A stretch of 64,000 nt of DNA, from contig NC_045428.1 of NCBI RefSeq assembly GCF_902635505.1, positions 217,180,301 to 217,244,300 of the forward strand, in the 5' to 3' direction. This stretch comes from Sarcophilus harrisii (Eukaryota > Chordata > Mammalia > Dasyuromorphia > Dasyuridae). Numbering within the stretch: the stretch's first letter is position 1; each line of letters starts with the position of its first letter. The notes beneath the pieces were generated by a model. The model ran no database searches, was not told where the DNA came from, and worked only from the letters and a program-made list of their open reading frames with translations. A program made the position numbers and the translations under genes. Positions 44,116 through 56,769 of the stretch are shown here, piece after piece.

Positions 44116-44577
44116 ACAATGATGGCAAATTGTGGAAGACTTGGTTAATCTGATTGATTTCATATGTATACTTAATTGATATCTTTCTAATGTACTTTGA
44201 GATATAATTCTCAGTGGGTGAAGAAGGGTGGGAGAGAGGGAGAATTTGGAACTCAAAATTAAAAAAAAAAAAGAATTCTTCAGTAAATAATTAAAAAAAA
44301 AAAACCCAAAGAACAGAGTCTACAGTGTCTAGGTAGCTTTTAAGTTTTTCCTTTTCTTTTTTAATTGGTAGGACATCAAATACTCAAAGAACACATTAGT
44401 ATTTCCCTTTCATTTCAGATTTGCTGTCTTGAACAATTCACTTAAAGTCCAAATCTTCTAGGCAATGGTTTAGCTTGTTCCCCTAGTAGTGAGCATCTTT
44501 TCCAGTTCTCTAGTTCATGAGGTAGCCTCCAAAGTTAGAAATTTCTATCTCAAGACATATTAGCATTCAAATTCCTA

Positions 44578-44601
44578 CTTTTTTTTTTTTTTTTTTTTTT
44601 A
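44578..44601. repeat. Poly-T
   Basis: About 23 T. Not clearly the tail of a neighbouring element. Confidence 0.9.
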
Positions 44602-44888
44602 TCTTTGTGGCTTTGTCTACACTAAAAAATGTTCCTCTTCACTTATATCCTTGTCTTCTTGAAGGTTCAGTTCAGGTGTAATTATTCAGTAATTGGCATA
44701 ATTCCTCTATTTCTACCTGTCAAAATCTGTGTTATCTGAGATTCTGAGAAATATAGGTGTAGCATGAATAAAGTCACTTCAGCTGATTATATGTAATTAT
44801 TATATGTAAAATTATTAAATATAAAACCATAACTTTGTTATATAGACTTTTTCTTTTTAAGTATTATAATAAACCCAAAGTACAATTT

Positions 44889-45053
44889 CTTTCTTTCTTT
44901 CTTTCTTTTTTTATTTTTTCTGAGGCAATTGGGGTTAAGTGACTTGCCCAGGGTCACACAGTTAGGAAAAATTAAGTGTCTGAGGCCAGATTTGAACTCC
45001 GGTCCTCCTGACTTCAGGGCTAGGGTTCTCTCTACTATGCCACATAACTGCCC
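44889..45053 (-). mobile_element. Marsupial tRNA-derived SINE with target duplication
   Basis: 'tctgaggcaattggggtta', 'agtgacttgcccagggtcac', 'gaggccagatttgaactccg' and 'ctgacttcagggctagg', with a TTTC-rich tail at the left, so minus strand. Flanked by ccaaagta[c/g]aattt at about 44874-44887 and 45055-45068. Confidence 0.92.
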
Positions 45054-45059
45054 CCCAAA

Positions 45060-46020
45060 GTAGAATTTTCAAAGCTGTTCTGCTTATCTGTTTCTATCTC
45101 TCCTTTCTTCTGCTCTTTTCTGTGAATTTGACACTTTTTTATTTCTTTCTTTTCATAACACTATCATTAGCTGCCCTTCCTCTCCAATTTTGCCCCCACA
45201 GAGCTAAAAAAGAAAACATTGTAATGAATATATATAGTAGAGAAAGTTAATTTCTACTTTGGTCAGGTCTAAAAATGTTTGTCTACATCTTGAGACATCA
45301 CCTCTCCATCAGGAGGTAGGTAACATATTGATCCAGACAAAATCTTTTCAATAATCGTAGTAATATGCTATATCTAAACTCTACTGTTCCATTGCAATGT
45401 CTTCTTGTAATATCATTCAGTCAAATCTCCATTAAAAACAGCTCTTTATCCTCCCCAATACCTACATGTTCTTACTGGGAAAATGTGTCACTTTATCTTT
45501 TTGTTCTGAAGACTAGGGGACAGCATTCTTTTTCTCTTCTCTGCCTTTCTCAGAGCTTTCATATCATAAATCATAAAATTTCAGAGATGGAGTTGACTTG
45601 GCTCTGTTGTTGCTGTTGGGGTTGTTTTTTTGTTTTTTGTTTTTTTTAGTATATAATAACCTAGGATCAGAGTGGGGATTAATAGGAAACAATAAAAAAA
45701 GCACTAATTTAAAATAAAGAAATATGAGCACTTAAGGTTCAGGTTTCTTTGGATCCTAAAACAAAATAATTGCCACAAGGACAGTTTATTTCATGTCCTT
45801 ATAGCACTGACTGAAAAGATCTTCTCCTAATGACCAAAATTAATTCGTTATCTTTTTTGCAAACATCTTTTAAGCATTCAGATGATGCCTAATTCTACTC
45901 TGGGGGCTATAGGAAATACAAATGAAATTGATATAGTCTTTATCTTACAATATCTTACCATATTTGGTAAAAGGTAATGGAACACAAATTTAAAAGTGAG
46001 AGAATAGGGGTAGGTAACAC
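45060..46020. other. Mostly unassigned
   Basis: Only a faint ancient repeat ('ttctactctgggggctatag', about 45890-45960) was noticed. No gene call. Confidence 0.4.
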
Positions 46021-46024
46021 CAAC

Positions 46025-46350
46025 ATAATAAAACAATGACAATTTTACCTAACTAATCTATTTATTCAATTCCATCCTGATTAAATTACAAAAAATATTT
46101 TACTGAGTTAGAAAAAAATAACAAAATTTATTTGGAAGAACAGAATCAAAAATTTCAAAGAAACTAAAGGAAAGAAATGGAAAGAGATTCAGCAGTACCA
46201 GATGGTTAACTATATTGTAAGGTGATAGCATTGTTAAAGTATAAAATGGATGACTCTAATTACATTGAATTAAACTTTTCCTGTACAATTAAAAACAACG
46301 TAGCCAAGAATAGAAGAAAGCAGAACACTGGAAAAAAAAATTTTCAAAGA
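46025..46350 (+). mobile_element. L1 ORF2 fragment with internal deletion
   Basis: 46045-46200 encodes a degraded version of the ORF2 stretch around FIWKN ('aaaatttatttggaagaaca'), followed at once by the LKSFC region (46270-46340), so several hundred bases of ORF2 between them are missing. An uncertain 3' part continues towards 46910 ('aagataaataaaaaaattac'). Confidence 0.65.
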
Positions 46351-47029
46351 CAATCTCTCAGATAGGAAATGATTGTATTTGGAATATTGCTGTGGTAAAT
46401 GAAATGACAAGTCAATTAACTTAGAAAAATATGCAAAAACTTGAACCTATGAAGCAATATGCTATCCACTTCCAGAAGAAAAAAATACAAATAGAAATAT
46501 GCATGGTGAGTAGGGTTTTACATATATTTATGTGTGTGTTTATGTATGTGTGTATATATATATATGTATATTTATAGACGACTAGTATGTTTGTGTGTGC
46601 ATGTGTGGGTATATCTGTCTATATCTGAGTTTAATTGTAAACAATTCTAGGGAGGATAAGAGAAGAGGGGGGCAGATAAGTGGGAAAAAATAAAGTGAAA
46701 AATGCCCAGCAGAGAACAAAAGAAAATCTGGAAGGAAGAAAAGAGAAGCTGGATAACTGTGAAAATAATGTATAGTATTTATTTACATAGGTTTGTTGAA
46801 ATAGATATTTATTGTTTTATATTGAATCTTCTTTTTGTTTGCTGTGTACATGGCAACGTTCTTTTTTTTCTTTTCTCTTTTTATATCTGTTTAAGATAAA
46901 TAAAAAAATTACACACAGAAAGAGAAAGAGAATATGAGCATGTAATACCCACTATATATCATTATTGATTAAAAATACAGAAGGTATTCAAAATGTTCTA
47001 TATAATTTTGACCTACATACTTTAAAAAT

Positions 47030-48030
47030 TTTTTAATTTTTTTCTGGTTGTACAGGTCTATTAACTTTTTTAAATGCACATTTCTTTATGAATCATGTTG
47101 GGAGAGAAAAAAAATCAGAACAAAAGGGGAAAACCACAAGAGAGGGAAAAAAACAAACAAACAAAAAATGAACATAGCATGTGTTGATTTACATTACATT
47201 TCCATAGTTGTCTTTCTGGATACAGATGACATTTTCTATCTAAAGTTTATTGGGATTACCTTGGATCACTGAACTGCTGAGAAGAACCTAATCTTTCATA
47301 GTTGATCATGGCACAATCTTGCTATTACTATGTACAATGTATTCCTAGTTTTGCTTGTTTTGCTCAATATCAGTTCATGTGAATCTTTCTAGCCCTTTCT
47401 AAAACCAGTCTATTCATCATTTTTATAGGACAATGATATTCCATTACTTTCATATACCATAACTTATTCAGCTATTCCCCAGTTGATGGGTATCTCCTCA
47501 TTTTCCAATTCTTTGCCTTCACAAAAAAGAGCTGCTACAAACATTTTTGCATTTGTGGGTCCTTTTTCCTGCTTTATGATTTCATTGGGAAACAGATCCA
47601 AGAGTGGTACTGCTGGGCCAAAGAGTATGCACAGTTTTATAGGCCTTTGGGCATAGTTCCAAATTGCTTTCCAAAACGGTGGGATCATTTCACAACTCCA
47701 TCAACAATGCATTAGTGTTCCAGTTTTGCCACATCCAATCCAACATATTTATCTTTCCCCTCCAACATCATTTCTTGTCATCTTAGCCAATCTGAGAGGT
47801 ATGAGGTAGTACCTCAGAGTTATATTAATTAGCATTTCTCTAATCAATAGTTATTTGGAACATTTCTTCATATAACTATAGATGGCTTTAATTTCATCAT
47901 TTGAAAATTGTCTTTTCATATTTATCAATTGACCATTTATCAATTGGGAAATGACTTGCCATAGTTCTTTTTATGTTTTAGAATCAATTTACCATTTATC
48001 TTTATATATTTTAGAAATAATGGCTTTCAT
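47030..48030 (-). mobile_element. Old L1 3' part
   Basis: Minus-strand 47688-47464 reads FWKAIWNYAQRPIKLCILF, GPAVPLLDLFPNEIIKQEKG and AKMFVAALF, an ORF2 tail of the older L1 group. 3'UTR at 47080-47290, and upstream ORF2 remnants to about 48030. Confidence 0.9.
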
Positions 48031-48049
48031 ACTTTAAACAGTGTCCTAG

Positions 48050-48690
48050 ATTGGAGGATATACCATTAAAAATCACTGATCTGTTTCTCTAAGGACCCAG
48101 GACTCTGGTGGAACCAGGTAATTTATTAACTAAGTTTATTCTGTCTTTCAGTTTCTGGATAAAATTCAGAAACAAAGCAAGTTTGGAAAACAGAAGGTGG
48201 TCAATCTCTGAAAAAATATCAGTTAATTTAGTTATTGAAAACGGGTTGTAAAACCAAGACTCAAATCGACTTCAAGAGTAATTCAGTAATAACTACAAGA
48301 ACTCCAGCTAATAGAAAAATAACAGGTTTTGAAATATATGAAATTATATTTGACAGCCTAAGCCAAAGAAAACATAGTACTTGTTTAGGTCCAAATTCTT
48401 TTTCTGAGTCATATTGTGATCTGTTAAGGGAGCTACCACAGCATCTGTATAGTATGTGACTGAGAAAGTAAGAAAATCAGGCAAATTGTGTGTATACCAA
48501 GAAAACAGCTGCAGTGTAGGGACTTGCAGAAATAGATCTTAACCTTAAGATAAGAAGGAAAGGAAGAAGCAGATTAGCACTGGCCTTGAAGATTAGTAGA
48601 TAACTCCAGTGATGTGGAAAAAGGGACTTGGAAATTTTGTAGGCATTTTTATCAAATACTTTGTAGTATTTGAGGATTTCTCAAGATGTA
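48050..48690. other. No recognised feature
   Basis: No gene or repeat was recognised. Confidence 0.45.
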
Positions 48691-48744
48691 GAATTATTTC
48701 CCCTTAAATTCATATGGGCTATAAAGGTCTGTTATCCAAGATAG

Positions 48745-48900
48745 GTAGTTAGATAGATAGATAGATAGATAGTTATTAGGAAATAGATATAAAATATATA
48801 AAAAATAGATATAAATAAAAAATATAAATTTAAAAATATATACATATGTAAATAAAATATAAATAAAAATAGATATAAAATATAGATAGATATTTAAGAA
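48745..48900. repeat. (GATA)n followed by AT-rich (ATAAA)n-like tract
   Basis: About seven gata units at 48748-48774, then imperfect 'agatataaaatata' repeats. Confidence 0.85.
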
Positions 48901-48919
48901 ACAGATATGAAATATTAAA

Positions 48920-49770
48920 AAATCATTCTCCCAATAGCTAAATGGCAAATAGATATGGTACAAGTGGTTTTCAAATAAAAAACAATCATGAAAAAAGTTC
49001 CAAATCACAAATAATAAGAGAAATGCAAATTCAAAAAAACTCTTGAGTTCCTATTTCACCTTTATTAGATTAGCAGGAGTGACCAAAAAAAAATGAGTAC
49101 AGTCACATTGATGTACCACTGGTGGATCTGAGAAGTGTTTTGACTTTTTCTAGTAAACAATTCAGAATTATACCCAAACTGGGTATACCCTTTGACCTGG
49201 CACTATTCTGTTAGGCATATACCCTCAAATGATCAAAGAAAGAGTGGCAAGACCATATGAATGAAAATATTTATAGCAGCACTTTTTGTTATAGCAAAAA
49301 TAGCAGCAAAATAGATGTTCATCAATTGTGGAATAGCTAGATAAGTTGTGGTAAATTAATGTAACAAAATGCTAATATACCCTAAGAAATAGTGAAAGGA
49401 ATGCATTCAGAGAAATATGGGAAGATTTGTATTGTGAAATGAATAGAACCAGAACAATTTGTATGTTGATTACAACATTGTAAAGGATAGATTTGAAAAA
49501 CTTAAGAACTCTAAATCAATGTAATGACCACTCTACATTTAGGAGGTCAATAATAAGCATGCTTCCCACCTTTTCGAGGTAATGAACTATAGGCATAGGA
49601 AGAGACATACATTTTTTAGACATGCCTAAAACAGCACAGATTTATTTTGACTATTCTCATTTGTTACAAGAGAAGACTTTTATATGGATGTTGAAACTTA
49701 TCAATGGGAGTTAAGAATAGTGATAATAATGCCCCTTCTTCCTCCAATAAAAAAAGAAAAAGAAAAGAAA
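48920..49770 (+). mobile_element. Old L1 3' part
   Basis: 'atcacaaataataagagaaatgc', 'gggtataccctttgacctgg', 'agcagcactttttgttatagc' and 'atgttcatcaattgtgg' follow the ORF2 tail in order. The 3'UTR has 'gcatgcttcccacc'. Confidence 0.82.
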
Positions 49771-50039
49771 AGAGATCAATGAGATATTTTTTTCAAGCAC
49801 AGAGAAGAAAATAGAAGGAAGTTCAGAAAAGGACAGAGACAAGAACAACAAGATGGATAGTATCATATTAAAGATGATATTATTTAAATTTAAACATAGT
49901 AGATTAAAATTTTCACATGCAATACCCTTCTCTGTTGATTGTATATGGAAAAATTGAAAATAAAACAAACAAACTTCCTCATATCAGCTACTCAGGAGTC
50001 TGAGTTCCCAGAACATTTTATCAATTCTTTGTACTATTA

Positions 50040-50150
50040 TAGGATCATAGCATTTTAGAACTGGAAGAAACTTTAGAGGTCATCTAGAACAATGTCTGTA
50101 TTTTGCAGTTGAGTAAACAAAGGTCATGAGAAAGGAAATAACTTATCAAA
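50040..50150 (-). mobile_element. MIR-like SINE fragment
   Basis: 'aggatcatagcattttagaactggaagaa', 'tttagaggtcatctag' and a degraded 'ttgagtaaac' block. Confidence 0.7.
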
Positions 50151-51100
50151 GAAAAAAAAAAAAACCCCTTTTTTCACAGAAAAATAACTTCAGTCATAAT
50201 TTCTAGTAATAATGATGTGGATTTGGAATGTGAGGCCCAGCAAAGGAAGTTTCTTAGATGAGCAAGCATGAATTAAGCTTTAAGGAAGTATTGAGTGTGT
50301 ATGTAAGCAATTTCTTATTGAGTCTATTTACCCTGTATAGCAATGTAAAGGTCTTATACATGCAACATGCAAATATATGGAAGATATCAAAAAGGATCTT
50401 AGGAAGTTTATTTCAATTTTTACCAATTACATTAAGTATCTACTACTGGAAACTTATGAATAGAGACATTGGAAACCCAGGTTTCAAAAAACTGACAATT
50501 CAATAGGAAGAGAGTTGGGAGTGGGAGAAGGAGAGAGCAAGAGTGAGAGACAGATGGAGATAGAAAGAGAGAGATGTTTATACCTACATGTGATGTGCTA
50601 GAAAGCAAAACCAGAAATGAAATAATTTTAAAAATTTATTGTCATCCAGCAAAGGGGAGAGACCAAAAAAATGGGTAGCCAAGTATCTGTAAGTTACATA
50701 TAACACAAGATTCAAACAAAGGAACAAAGATTTCCAAATAAGAAATGTGGATTGCTTGAGATGTATAATGGGAAAAAACTCCTTATATTAATCTTCCCAT
50801 CTGAGTTTCTAGTCAGCATAGCCCAGGACCTAAGTGAAACATTAAATAAACATGGTCTAAAAGCAAAAGGTTTGTTTCTTCTTTATCCATGCAGTACTAG
50901 GTTCAAAGCAATACAATAAACTTTTTCCACACTTGCTTTTATATCCATATATGTATAAATATGTGTGTGTAATTTAAAAATTAATTATAATACAAGAAAA
51001 AAATAAGCACAAAGGACAAATCCAGTAAAATATTATGAGGAATTTTGGGGGTTAGGGAGAGAGCAAGACAAATCTTAAGATTAAGATTATAAATAATATC
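50151..51100. other. No recognised feature
   Basis: AT-rich, with short GA-rich patches (50515-50575). No gene call. Confidence 0.4.
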
Positions 51101-52197
51101 TAAATAACTTTGGACCAAATTTTACAAAATTTATATCACATATCCAGCACAGTTCATACAATTTTACAAATTACCTAATATACAACTTAGAAAGCAACCT
51201 AGTGGTTTAAATATATTTCATCTAATTAGGAGATATAAACATGTGATCTCTTTAGGCAAGTTGCCAGAGAGCCAAAAAATTTTTAAACTTAAATCAAATA
51301 CAAATTTAATTTTTTAGTAATAATATTTAAATACCAATCTATACATATTTCTAATATCTTATACCAGAATAAACAAATTCACAATTTTAGCATGTATTAA
51401 TTAATAGTAATTATCTCATACAATTTCAAAATCAGAATTCCAATTTAAACACACATATAGCCCCAAAATTTAAGGTGGCAGAAAACTGCCCTTTCAAGTC
51501 CATCTACAGGGCTTTAAGAAATTGGTAAACTTTAGGACCTTGGGGAAGAGGGTCAAAGAAATTTGAACCCACATGTCTGGCTGCAGCTGTGGCCCAGTGA
51601 TTAGCCCACCTTCTATGCCAGAAATGCAGGGAGGGGATGTCAAAGATGTTGGGGCCTCACTGCAAACCCCAAAAGAATCCAGGCCAGTGAGGGATACCAG
51701 AGTAGCCAGGACAGATTCCACAAGCCTCTTCAAGGAAGAGAACCTTAGAAAATCCCCAAAGAAGGAGGTTTCTTCCATTTTGAAGTTTTTCTGTAAGCCT
51801 CAGGTTCAGACCTTCAGAAGGCCTAACTACATATGTGTTAGTCATGTAAATTAGGCCTACTTAAAAATAAAATAGACTAACTCAAGTTAGCTGATTGATA
51901 GTGCCAAGCAACTTAAAACTTAGTCTCAAAAACCCCAGAATCTGCTAAAATGTTTTAGCAGTTCTATTACTTTAACTATTTCTGCGCATCCAAATTGGCC
52001 AGTTCTAGGTCCACAGAAATGCCAAATCTTTTTTCTTTTTGATGTGCTAGTTAAAAACTTTCCCCATTTCAGAACTAGTCTTTCCTCTCTCTAGCTAAAA
52101 CATACAAAACAAGTGCCTTTAAATCCCAAATAGCCAGATTTTTTCCTTTGTAATTGAGCTGACTGAGAGAAACACATTAGACAAAACACAAGCTCAG

Positions 52198-52243
<46 letters not shown>

Positions 52244-52940
52244 TTTTCTAAGTCAATCAAGCTTCCATTCTCAGCCCCACCTTGGGGTAGAATCAAGGAG
52301 GGAAGTTCTGGAGCCAAAGCCATAAGAGCCAGGTATTGAAGACTCCTTTGAACTTATACATTTCAATACTTTATCCCAATTCTTCCTAAATGGTTTGATA
52401 AAAAGAGCCAGCTACCTTAGATTGTGATGGAGGACTCACCCAATCTTACTAAAGGAAAATGGGGGCACCCTTATGGACTTGAACCACTTAGAATTTCCCA
52501 CTATTAAAGGGAAATTGGAGCATTTTAAACACCTAAATTCTCCCAATCACAATCCCAGTCACCCAAGTGGCTCACCAGTTCTTGGCAAAGGAAAAGTCCT
52601 CTTAACCACTCAGAGTTTCCCCCTCCCCCCCAGTTGTTTGCCCTACCTGAGTTGTTTCTTTCCAAGATTCACAGTATCTTATCCTCTTTTCAAACTTTTC
52701 TCAGTTGGCTTATCTCTTGAACTGAATTAATCTTCTATCTTTGCTAGCCCATTTTTATTTTTGCTTTCTCCAAGTGTCTCTCTTTGGGAATTTACCCAAA
52801 TGGAGCAGGAGTTACTGAGCTGAGTCCAAAACCACTGGAGAACTCTCCATAGGGCACCTGCCCATTCGGTACAGAAGAAACCCCTCACGAACAGGAAATA
52901 TCCCAGAACAAGCCTCTCCTCCACACTGCCCCCCCCCCCC
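51101..52940 (-). mobile_element. Possible ERV internal or leader remnant
   Basis: This lies to the left of, and so downstream on the minus strand from, the LTR-like block at 52944. The reverse complement of about 52895-52915 reads ggcttgttctgggat, similar to the proline-tRNA primer-binding region of gammaretroviruses (GGCTCGTCCGGGAT). The rest is AT-rich and not alignable by eye. A broken fossil if real. Confidence 0.35.
52199..52241. repeat. (CA)n microsatellite
   Basis: About 21 uninterrupted CA units, the longest dinucleotide run in the window together with the CT tract at 38755. Confidence 0.97.
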
Positions 52941-52943
52941 ACC

Positions 52944-53590
52944 TGTGAACCTTACCCAAATTAAAATCAGAGATTTTCAAGATTAAAAAAATAATAAAAA
53001 AGCAAAAGGGATTTATTACAGTCTCATGAGAAAGGACAGCTCCTGACAAAGTGTCAGTAGAGAAGTGCAAAGCACAAACTGCAAAACACAAGATTAAATA
53101 GACTCTAAATGCAGAAACCTTCCCTGTATCTTTTCTCCCATTGTCTGGGAGAGTCCAGGTTTACACTCTAAACACAGAAATCTATTCCAGAAACAAAAGA
53201 ATAAATAGCAAACTCTTAATTCAAATTTCCCTAGAGAACTGCTATACAAGCAGATATTCTTGGGTGAGTGAATTCTGTTACCTCAATTCCCAAAGCCATC
53301 GTTGCCCTTTAAAGAAGTACTTACATGCTAATTAAGAAACGGAGGGAAACAGGGTGGGGAATGTTCATCCAAGACAATCGAATATCTTCAGCTTTTTAGC
53401 TAGAGTTCAACTTATTACTGCAAAATCTCAAGTCACAATTAGGCCACATTCCCATGAGAGGTCTTCACTCAGTTTATCCCATTCAATCCCCAGCTTGTAC
53501 AGAACTAGGGTCCACAGGAAAAAAAAGTCAGACCCTTTCCCTTTATAAGGTGGGAGTCAAAGAGTTAAGAAATCTTTCCCAGTGTTCTAA
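52944..53590 (-). mobile_element. Putative ERV LTR
   Basis: Starts TGTGAACCTTACCC, resembling the start of the LTR at 41169. The minus strand has an aataaa at about 53010 ('gtaataaatccctttt') and a TATA-like ttataaagg at about 53542. The far end and target duplication are unresolved. Confidence 0.5.
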
Positions 53591-54060
53591 CTACAGCATA
53601 GAAATTTTTTCTTCCTGACTGCATTTTAAATCTTTCCTGGTAACAAAATCTAGGTCACAGAATAAACATGACACAGACATTCTGCACAGAGCTGCAAATA
53701 CAGACAAAAATGAAATAGAAGAGAACTGTTCCATCTTTTCCAAAAGCCATAAAATTTCTATTTCTATAGCACTTGGCCTCCTCTGGCATCTCAGGGAGGG
53801 TGAAAAGGTAGCAAAGGTTCCATAGATAGGAAGGAGCTTTGTTGAAGGTGCAAGAATTTTCAAATCTAGTTATTTTCAGTCAAGGAAAGTTTTCCGAGTA
53901 TGGAACTCAAGATGATCCAAACAAGCCTTAAAATTCCTAGGAGTTTGGTGTCCCAGTTTCAGGATCAAAGGAGAAAAGAATGGGTTGAGGGGGCTTACCA
54001 TAAAAAGAGAGGTTGAATCCAGGGGAGAGCAGACTCTCCCTATACAGAGACACAAAATAT

Positions 54061-54495
54061 TGAGGTTCAAAGGAGACCTCAAAAGGTTGGGATTTCAGAC
54101 CAGTGTCATGAAGTATCTCAAAAGAATTTGTAGGCTCAAACCCATCTCCAAGTCAAGGGGCAAAGTTTGTTATAATTGTTATGCTAATTTAAGCAGGCTA
54201 AATTCCAAAAGAATTTAGCAAAGAACCAGGAGTAAGAAAATGAATTTATAGGAAAAAAAGAGCGATTAGTTGCTTTATGTCACTGATATGCTAATTTTAT
54301 GGTTTAGAGGTAGAATTAAGGAGTGGTCTTAGAGGAGAGGTTGAAGAGTAGTTTGGTATGCACTTCATTATTGTCTCAGAAACTTTATTACTGATTAATA
54401 GATTGTTTTCTGATATATTGTTTGTGGACTACAACACTCCTAAGACCAGGTAGCCTTAGGGTTACCATCACATCTTCTCTAGAAGCTGTACCCCA
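54061..54495 (-). mobile_element. LTR (family A, copy 3), most complete
   Basis: TGAGGTTCAAAGGAGACC to AGAAGCTGTACCCCA. Collinear with 14635-15090 and 24893-25257. It is followed after about 12 bp by a different LTR family, also on the minus strand. Confidence 0.78.
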
Positions 54496-54507
54496 TTTTT
54501 TCCTACT

Positions 54508-54865
54508 TGTTAGAAGGCAGGTTTATTATGAGAAGAGGTTACAGTCAAAATGAAGAAGTGAAATAGACACCAGGAGTGGTAAATATGAAATAGATTTGGG
54601 AGAGCATATAGTTAACAAGAAAAGGAATTTTAACAATTAACAATGGAAAAGACAACTTCTCCAGTGGAACTCATAATTAACCAGGAGAAAGGGAATAAAT
54701 ACACTGTGAGTTAGGAATACCCCATTGACTGGAGGGCTAAATCCACAGAAGGACTTTAATATCCTAAAAGAGTTAGGTAGTTATAAGAATGAAAAAGACT
54801 CTATGAGGCAGAATATTGTGGGGAGCTAACCCAAAAGGGACAAATAAGGAAATTTAATCTATTTA
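54508..54865 (-). mobile_element. ERV LTR (family D, copy 2)
   Basis: The reverse complement matches 22080-22160 of the plus-strand family D LTR. 'caggtttattatgagaagagg' gives an aataaa on the minus strand at about 54525. A nearby 'ccatcatttggtgcta' (about 54888) recalls the 'catcatttggtgcc' next to the other copy. Confidence 0.65.
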
Positions 54866-54970
54866 GCCTATACCAACACCATCATTTGGTGCTAATTGCT
54901 TTCCTGAATCTTATTAGTATTAATTGCCTGTCTCCAGATGAGTCCCTGGGGATGTAGCTCCTACTCATAG

Positions 54971-55445
54971 GTATTGTTGTTAGGCCTTCATTCTGGAAAG
55001 GGACCATCACATTAGGGAGGTGATGCCATATAAGTCAATTTAATTCATGTGAGGGAGGGCTATACAAAGTCACCATTTTCTCCTCTGGAGTCATTTGAGT
55101 CCAGTGGCAAGAAATAGATCAGGATGACTGGACATGACTGGAATTTATCAGAAGACTTTGATCTTTTTAAGCTAATGTTTTTGACAGGTTTTTTCAGTTT
55201 GACTGAGGGGAATGCTCAATCAATGATTAAGTCTAGGTAAGAAATCAGGCAGAGATTGTCTTCTTTTACCCAGTCAAACAAGAAAAAAAAACCAAAGGGG
55301 AGGGGAAGACCATCAGGGTTTCTAGATAAAACAGAAACAATTGTTATTTACATTCACTTTGAGCCCAAACAATGGCCAACTGGGGCTTAGTCTGGGATCT
55401 CTTGTTGATCAATCAATGAGAGCCACAGTGATTTGGGTTTAAGGA
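54971..55445 (+). repeat. Unclassified interspersed repeat (copy 2)
   Basis: Collinear with 24125-24560. A third, shorter piece lies at about 55640-55738 ('gatgctatgacatgcaaat', 'gaaaactgtgcaagtcaccag'). Confidence 0.65.
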
Positions 55446-55739
55446 ATGATCCTAGCCCCAAGATATTTTGCAAGGTTTTAGGAATCAAAATTTGCATTAC
55501 CTTGGACAAAGCATCCACAGATAAGGATATGGTACCCTATGTGGATAAAAGGAAAGAAAAGAGGAGCTGTACTGTTCAACTGACCAGTTCTAGTTGGTTC
55601 CCCCATGAGGAGCTCCTGCTCTTACAGAGGTTGTGTGTCCTTTGCTGTTGAAGAAGATCATGTTATCAGAGAAGTGATGCTATGACATGCAAATAAAAGA
55701 GGGAAAACTGTGCAAGTCACCAGCCTCAATTTCTCCTCC

Positions 55740-56765
55740 ACTTGGGTAACACACCTTCTTTCCTTTCTTCATTTCACTTCATTTCTCTTTCTCCTTTCCC
55801 TTCTGTCTCTTCTGTCCACCTAGGGCATCATATCCTTATCTGTAGATGCATTTTCTAAAGGAATGTAAATTTTAATTTCTGTTGCTCTTACTGATATCTA
55901 GACTCAACTTTGCCTCTGATATCTACTGACAGTGTGTCCATATACAAATCAAATACCCATGCCTCTGGGAACTCTCTTACATTTCTAGTTTATGAGGTTT
56001 CATAGAAATTCAAAGGTATTTAAAAAAAAACACCCTTAGTTTATGCGTAAATGATATTCTCATTTTCTGCTCTTCCCATTCTCTTTTTCTCTTCCATTAG
56101 TTTTTTCCGCCTATAGCTAAGGTGGCACCAGTAGTAATGAGCAGAACCTAGTTCTTTCTGGTCCAAGCCCAATTCCTCTTGTTCCAAATTCTTTATTCTT
56201 TCCTTTTCCCATTCCTTTATTTGAAATTTTAAAACAACTCTAAAGTCTTAATGAGGGAAATTCAGAGAAAAGGGTGACATCATTAAAAACAAAACAGGAA
56301 GCTTTAGAGAATATAAAGGGAAAAGAAATTCTCAAGAGGGAGTGGCCCAGTTCTGCCTATCTCTAGAAGACAGAAAGCCTGCCTGAAGAACTTCATTGTT
56401 TCACTTTAAGGAAAGGAAGAAGTTCCTAGTACTAAAGAGTAAGTTCTTTATCTTACAATTATATTTCACATTCTTCATTCTGAAACTCAATTAAAGCTTC
56501 TTCGGATGCAGCTTCTTCTCATAGATTACAGTCAGCCTAGAGTTTGGTTGGATGGGTGGTGGAAAGTATGTTAGGGTATATGAGAGCTGTTGAAAGAATA
56601 CAGGGATGACAGTAATAGAATTGGAAATCCCGAGAACTTCAGTTGGAATTAGAGTGTAATTAAATCATCCTTCTTTAAGCTGAGACTTTCATCATGAAAG
56701 AGCTGACTTGTAAAAATTAAATAACTAGTCAACGGAATAAATTTTCTCTTTTGCAAATTTTGACA
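55740..56765. other. No recognised feature
   Basis: No gene or repeat was recognised. Confidence 0.45.
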
Positions 56766-56769
56766 AGGT

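Larger units (their letters stand above)
42138..44280 (+). mobile_element. Old L1 split by a younger L1 and an RTE element
   Basis: Plus-strand pieces at 42138-42261 ('ggaaccacatatattaaaaaa', 'gaggagatgctcatcagttgagg'), 42846-43085 ('ggcatataattgtaatggc') and 44116-44280 ('gaatttggaactcaaaatta' plus A tail) form one diverged L1 3' part in order. Confidence 0.72.

Noticed and set aside
51494-51854. Overlapping frames of about 94 codons on both strands
   Set aside because: Considered as an ERV gag remnant or an exon, but no motif such as a zinc knuckle or major homology region is visible.
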